From the NCBI GenBank assembly GCA_900540295.1, contig UQFM01000038.1, positions 1-16,942 on the forward strand: DNA of 16,942 nt, in the 5' to 3' direction. Every line of letters starts with the position of its first letter. The stretch's first letter is position 1. The position numbers and the translations under genes were made by a program. Shown here in pieces: positions 13,464-16,942 of this stretch. Under the pieces are notes generated by a model. It was not told the DNA's origin, ran no database searches, and saw only the letters and a list, made by a program, of their open reading frames with translations. The DNA is from an uncultured Oscillospiraceae bacterium. GTDB lineage: Bacteria; Bacillota; Clostridia; Oscillospirales; Acutalibacteraceae.

Positions 13464-16400
13464 TTACAGTTTACGCGTCCCCGACGCGGCTTGCAGAATC
13501 CAGCGTGCGTCCACAGCGGTAATCCGTGCGTCGCCGTTTACATCGGCGACAAGTGTCTGCGATTCGGAAAGACTTCTTGTGCCCGACGCTGCCTGCAAAG
13601 CCCAGCGCGCGTCCACAGCGGTAATTCTGCCGTCGTTGTTGATGTCGCCCGCTGTATATCTCGGTGTGAGCGCGGCGAGCGCCTGCAGAATAGCTTCGGT
13701 CTGCATGTCAACCGTTGCCTGTTCGGCAAGGGTCAGATTCTGTACATTCGCCGCGAGGGCGGAATCCAATACGGCAAGCGATGCATCGGAATACAGACTG
13801 CGGTCGATGGCTTTTGCCTGTTCCGCCGCCGCCGTATATGCGGTATAATCGGCATCCTGCAACTCGGGTGCGTTGCGAATCCTGTGCGATGTTACGGAAG
13901 ATGTATACGTACCGTCGTTGCTTTCAATGACACAGTAATAATATGCGGCGTTGTCTTCCCGTGCGGGTGTGTACCAAAAACTGTCTGCGCCCGCAATCGG
14001 CGTCCCGCTTTGTTCGGGAGAATCGGATTTATACCATTGATATTTACAGTGAAAACCGACTGCGTAAATGGCTATAATTTCATCCTCGGGCGTAAAGCTT
14101 TCGGGCGCGTCAAATACAATCGCCGGAACTGCACGGAACTGCGCATGCGCTGTTTCGGCAAGTTTTTGTGCATTGGTGTCGGGAATGCCGAAAATTGTCA
14201 GTGAAGACTGCGGAAGTGCCGCTGTGTTTTCGGAGAACGATGAGGAGAGTACAAGATTTTTTAATTTAGACGGCAGGCTCTGAATGGTTTTTACGCTGTC
14301 TAATTGCAGATATTGCAAATCTATGCCGTCAAAAGCGCCGAGCTGGACGGTTTCCACTGCGGGAAGACTGAGGAAGGTGAGTGAACGGCAGCCCTTAAAA
14401 ACAGCCATTTTTAAAACGGAAAGTTTCGGCAGAAAGACCAAGTGTAACTGAACGCAGTTCTCAAATGCGTTCATGCTGACAGAGGTTGTCTGCGGAAACA
14501 GAACGGCTTCCAGAGCAAAACAGCCTGAAAAGGCGGACATTTCGACGGAGTCCAGCTTCGGCAGATAAATGATTTTCAGAGCGGTTCGGCTGAAGCCTTT
14601 TAAAGCAACAGAGGTGACGTTCGGTAAATCAACGGTTTGTAGGGCGGTGCAGTTTTCAAAGGTGTTTGCGCTTACTGCGGTTAAGCACGGCGCACTGACC
14701 GTGCGCAGGGCGCCACAGTTTATAAATGCGGACGGACTGATGGTCTGGATATTTGCGAGACTGACAGTTTCCACAGCCGAACCGCGGAATGCAAAAGTGC
14801 CGATACGTTTTACGCTGTCTGAAACAACCGCACGGACAGCGGCGTTTTCAAACGCGGATATATCTATGGTTTCTGTACAGCTCAGGTCAATTTCCAACAG
14901 ATTGCGGCAGCCTGCAAATGCTTTTGTACCGACAGAATTCAACTGCGGAAACAGCACTTCGGAAACGGCACTGTTCTGAAATGCATATGCGGAAAGCTGA
15001 CGGATGCCCGCGCCTTTCACCGTTTGCAGTGCGGTACAGTCCGTGAAAGCGGAAAGACCGATGGCGGTTGCCGTATCAGGCAATGTCATGGAACGCAGGA
15101 ACGTATTTCCTTTGAAAGCCCGTGCGCCGATACCGCGCACGGGAATCCCCCGAATGGTATCCGGAATCACAATATCCGTATCGGTACCGAAATATGCGGT
15201 GACATTACCGTTTCTGTCTATATCGTATTTTGCATCTTCGCTGTTTTGTGCACGTGTATATTGCTTTGTAACGACTGCGCTCGGCAGTTTCCCTTTGGCA
15301 ATGGCAACCGCGGTCACTTTTGTATCGGTTGAAATGGTAAAAGGCGCTTTATATACGGTGCCGTTGTTAAAGCCGATTTGCGGAAGCGCTTCCTTGCTGT
15401 TCAGAATATATAGAATCGTGGCATCTTTTTCCGGACAGGAAAGACGCAGAGAAAAGGATTCCGAAAACACGCCTTCCTCTGCACTGAACACAGGGTCGGC
15501 GGTTTGCGGGTGCATTTGCAAAATGTATTTTAAATACAGTATACCGCTGCCGAATTCATTTTTTTCCGCTTTCTGCGGGGTTTGTATGGCATATTCTTTA
15601 AGCATGGCTTCGGCTTCCGCGGCGGTTTTCTTCGGGAAGGCGGAACGAACCACGGAAAGTCCGGCAGAGACCAGCGGCGCCGCCATAGACGTACCGCTCA
15701 TCAGTGTGTAGGTATTGTTTAAATAACTGCTTTTCACATTGCTTCCGGGCGCGGCGATGTCAATCGGACCGTTGTAATTGGAGTAGGCGGCAAGCGTATT
15801 GCTTTGGGTTGCGGCGCTGACCGTTACGGCGGATTCTATGCAGGCGGGCGAATAATATGTTTTAGACAAATCTGTGCTGTCATTTCCTGCCGCAACAACC
15901 ACATTGATGTTTTTTTCAACCGCTCTGTTTACGGCGTCCCGCATGGTTTGGCTTTCCCCTTTACAGGTCAGGCTCATATTGATAATATCCGCACCGTCTG
16001 CGGCGGCTTGGTCTATCGCAAGCGCAATCAGACTGACAGGACCCTTGCCGTTGTTGTCCAGCACCTTATACGGACGGATTTTCACGTTACGCAGGGTGTT
16101 ATCGGCAAGAATACCCGCCGTATGCGTACCGTGTCCGAAATCGTCCTCACAACTGTCGGGTTTTCCTGAATTACTCAGATTGACATCATTCGGCAATAAG
16201 CGGTCCGCCAAAAGCTCATGGTCGGTGTCCACGCCGCTGTCCAAATGGGCAACTACAATTTCGGAAAGTTTCATGCTTTCAAGCACGCTTTTAATGCTTT
16301 CAAAACCGATTTGGTCAGACACATAGGAAAGCGGTTTGCCGTAAACCGAAAGCTGCGGCACCGGATTCTCTTTCTCGGGCAGAAGCGTGTGTTCCGCTTC

Positions 16401-16877
16401 CGTGGCGCAAATGAAATCGGGTTCCGCATAAATTACATCGGGAGATGCGCTGTAATATTCAAATGCCTGTTTTGCCGCGGCAACGGATGCGTATTGCAAA
16501 ATATATAAATTCCGGTAGCCGCTGATACATTCCGCCGCGCCCCGTAAATCAATTTTCTTTTCGGATTTTACAATCAGGCGTTTTGCCGCAAATACACCGT
16601 CGTCGGATGTCTCATCCGAGATCGTCGGCATTGCCGAAAAATCTTGAGATGAAAAGTAATCCTTTTCATAGGTCATCGGCAGTTTATTTTTTAAATCCTC
16701 TGCCGCCGCGCTTTGTGCGGTGTCCTCTTTGTATTCGTAGGTACGAATCATTTGCACCAGTGCATCGGTAAATCGCTCTAAATCGGCAGTATCGTCGGCG
16801 GCGAAGGCGGTAAACCCTGCGCCGACAGATGAAAATATGAGAATCAGTGTAATAAAAAAAGCAAGAAAACGTTTCAT
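13464..16877 (-). CDS. Secreted subtilisin-like (S8) protease with BspA-type leucine-rich repeats and a C-terminal dockerin-like domain
   Basis: The product has 1137 residues. A signal peptide (1-26, ending AFA) and an I9-like propeptide (about 97-155) precede an S8 protease domain (about 205-450). The triad is intact: Asp213 in LDSGVD, His249 in GHGTHTAG, Ser397 in SGTSMAAP, with oxyanion Asn332. Residues 460-541 resemble the chitobiase C-terminal (CHB_HEX_C) fold. About 13 BspA/LRR_5-type repeats with an AF motif cover 577-880. An Ig-like segment (about 918-1000, with YQWYKSD and YYYCVIE) and a FIVAR-like helical region (1008-1070) follow. The end (1077-1137) is a two-repeat dockerin-like module with calcium-loop residues Asp1078/Asn1080/Asp1082/Asp1089 and Asp1112/Asn1114/Asp1116/Asp1123. 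GGGAGG lies 11 bp before the ATG. It is probably extracellular; the promoter is off the contig. Confidence 0.93.
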   Translation of the reverse strand: MKRFLAFFITLILIFSSVGAGFTAFAADDTADLERFTDALVQMIRTYEYKEDTAQSAAAEDLKNKLPMTYEKDYFSSQDFSAMPTISDETSDDGVFAAKRLIVKSEKKIDLRGAAECISGYRNLYILQYASVAAAKQAFEYYSASPDVIYAEPDFICATEAEHTLLPEKENPVPQLSVYGKPLSYVSDQIGFESIKSVLESMKLSEIVVAHLDSGVDTDHELLADRLLPNDVNLSNSGKPDSCEDDFGHGTHTAGILADNTLRNVKIRPYKVLDNNGKGPVSLIALAIDQAAADGADIINMSLTCKGESQTMRDAVNRAVEKNINVVVAAGNDSTDLSKTYYSPACIESAVTVSAATQSNTLAAYSNYNGPIDIAAPGSNVKSSYLNNTYTLMSGTSMAAPLVSAGLSVVRSAFPKKTAAEAEAMLKEYAIQTPQKAEKNEFGSGILYLKYILQMHPQTADPVFSAEEGVFSESFSLRLSCPEKDATILYILNSKEALPQIGFNNGTVYKAPFTISTDTKVTAVAIAKGKLPSAVVTKQYTRAQNSEDAKYDIDRNGNVTAYFGTDTDIVIPDTIRGIPVRGIGARAFKGNTFLRSMTLPDTATAIGLSAFTDCTALQTVKGAGIRQLSAYAFQNSAVSEVLFPQLNSVGTKAFAGCRNLLEIDLSCTETIDISAFENAAVRAVVSDSVKRIGTFAFRGSAVETVSLANIQTISPSAFINCGALRTVSAPCLTAVSANTFENCTALQTVDLPNVTSVALKGFSRTALKIIYLPKLDSVEMSAFSGCFALEAVLFPQTTSVSMNAFENCVQLHLVFLPKLSVLKMAVFKGCRSLTFLSLPAVETVQLGAFDGIDLQYLQLDSVKTIQSLPSKLKNLVLSSSFSENTAALPQSSLTIFGIPDTNAQKLAETAHAQFRAVPAIVFDAPESFTPEDEIIAIYAVGFHCKYQWYKSDSPEQSGTPIAGADSFWYTPAREDNAAYYYCVIESNDGTYTSSVTSHRIRNAPELQDADYTAYTAAAEQAKAIDRSLYSDASLAVLDSALAANVQNLTLAEQATVDMQTEAILQALAALTPRYTAGDINNDGRITAVDARWALQAASGTRSLSESQTLVADVNGDARITAVDARWILQAASGTRKL
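13507..13625 (-). repeat. Near-identical DNA of the two dockerin-like half repeats
   Basis: The 17-bp GCGTCCACAGCGGTAAT (plus-strand reading) occurs at 13507-13523 and again at 13609-13625, exactly 102 bp (34 codons) apart. Flanking bases are also similar. It encodes the shared ITAVDA core of both calcium loops and indicates recent duplication or gene conversion of the half repeats. Confidence 0.85.
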
Positions 16878-16912
16878 CAGTCTGCTTTCCTCCCATGCGG
16901 TATCTCCGCAAG

Positions 16913-16942
16913 CTGTCTCTTATACACATCTGACGCTGCCGA
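16913..16942. other. Nextera transposase adapter read-through (not genomic)
   Basis: CTGTCTCTTATACACATCT (16913-16931) is the 19-bp mosaic-end adapter, and the remaining GACGCTGCCGA continues into the read-1 side Nextera adapter. Genomic sequence therefore ends at 16912. Translation on the minus strand through this part gives the familiar artefact peptide MCIRDS. The real protease start and its ribosome-binding site (16889-16894) lie before the adapter and are unaffected. Confidence 0.98.

Noticed and set aside
13491..14204. Plus-strand open frames opposite the protease gene (several of 70-237 codons)
   Set aside because: They have no ribosome-binding sites or recognisable domains and lie opposite a long, well-supported multidomain gene.
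16684..16929. Minus-strand open frame starting MCIRDS
   Set aside because: Its start lies in the sequencing adapter and it runs out of frame through the protease signal-peptide region.

Overview
The window looks like one end of a contig from a Gram-positive anaerobe of the class Clostridia, most likely an uncultured gut-type relative of the Oscillospirales/Ruminococcaceae. The evidence is indirect. There is an hrcA-grpE-dnaK-dnaJ operon under a CIRCE operator, a DnaK of Gram-positive length, strong purine-rich Shine-Dalgarno sites, consensus sigma-A promoters, a small Clostridia-type ferredoxin, and a secreted protease ending in a dockerin-like module. No 16S or other taxonomic marker is present, so rank below class is inference. 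The left edge cuts a tRNA gene. The last 30 bases (16913-16942) are Nextera adapter, not genomic DNA.

Layout from left to right. (1) 1-300: two tRNA genes on the minus strand, Trp (cut by the window edge) and a CAT-anticodon tRNA, behind a textbook promoter. (2) 374-1568: a divergent two-gene unit with an APH-fold small-molecule kinase and a 66-residue iron-sulfur protein, closed by a bidirectional terminator shared with (3). (3) 1576-3108, minus strand: a polysaccharide flippase (Wzx/MOP type). (4) 3294-8311: the heat-shock operon, with promoter, CIRCE, hrcA, grpE, dnaK, a 227-bp hairpin-rich gap, dnaJ and a strong terminator. (5) 8312-8569: no gene; a cluster of palindromic repeats anchored on GTAGG/CCTAC. 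(6) 8570-11776: shikimate-pathway genes (an AroE-AroK fusion and AroQ, overlapping by 4 bp), then a protein of unknown function and a secreted metallophosphoesterase, closely spaced like an operon. (7) 11839-13445: a promoter, one gene for a polysaccharide co-polymerase/tyrosine kinase with a (Tyr-Gly)8 tail, and a bidirectional terminator. (8) 13464-16877, minus strand: a 1137-residue secreted subtilisin-type protease with BspA-like leucine-rich repeats, an Ig-like domain, a FIVAR-like region and a C-terminal dockerin-like domain. Its promoter lies beyond the contig end.

How the parts work together. HrcA should repress its own operon through CIRCE, releasing GrpE, DnaK and DnaJ under heat stress. 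AroE-AroK and AroQ supply three consecutive shikimate-pathway reactions, dehydroquinate to shikimate-3-phosphate. The flippase and the co-polymerase/kinase both point to surface polysaccharide assembly, but each stands alone here without glycosyltransferases. The large protease is an envelope or extracellular protein.

I found no CRISPR array, integrase, transposase or toxin-antitoxin module, and no convincing wholly new system. The observations most worth following up are the variable-arm palindromic repeats, the tandem-repeat-encoded tyrosine tail, the protease architecture, and the unknown protein in the aro operon.
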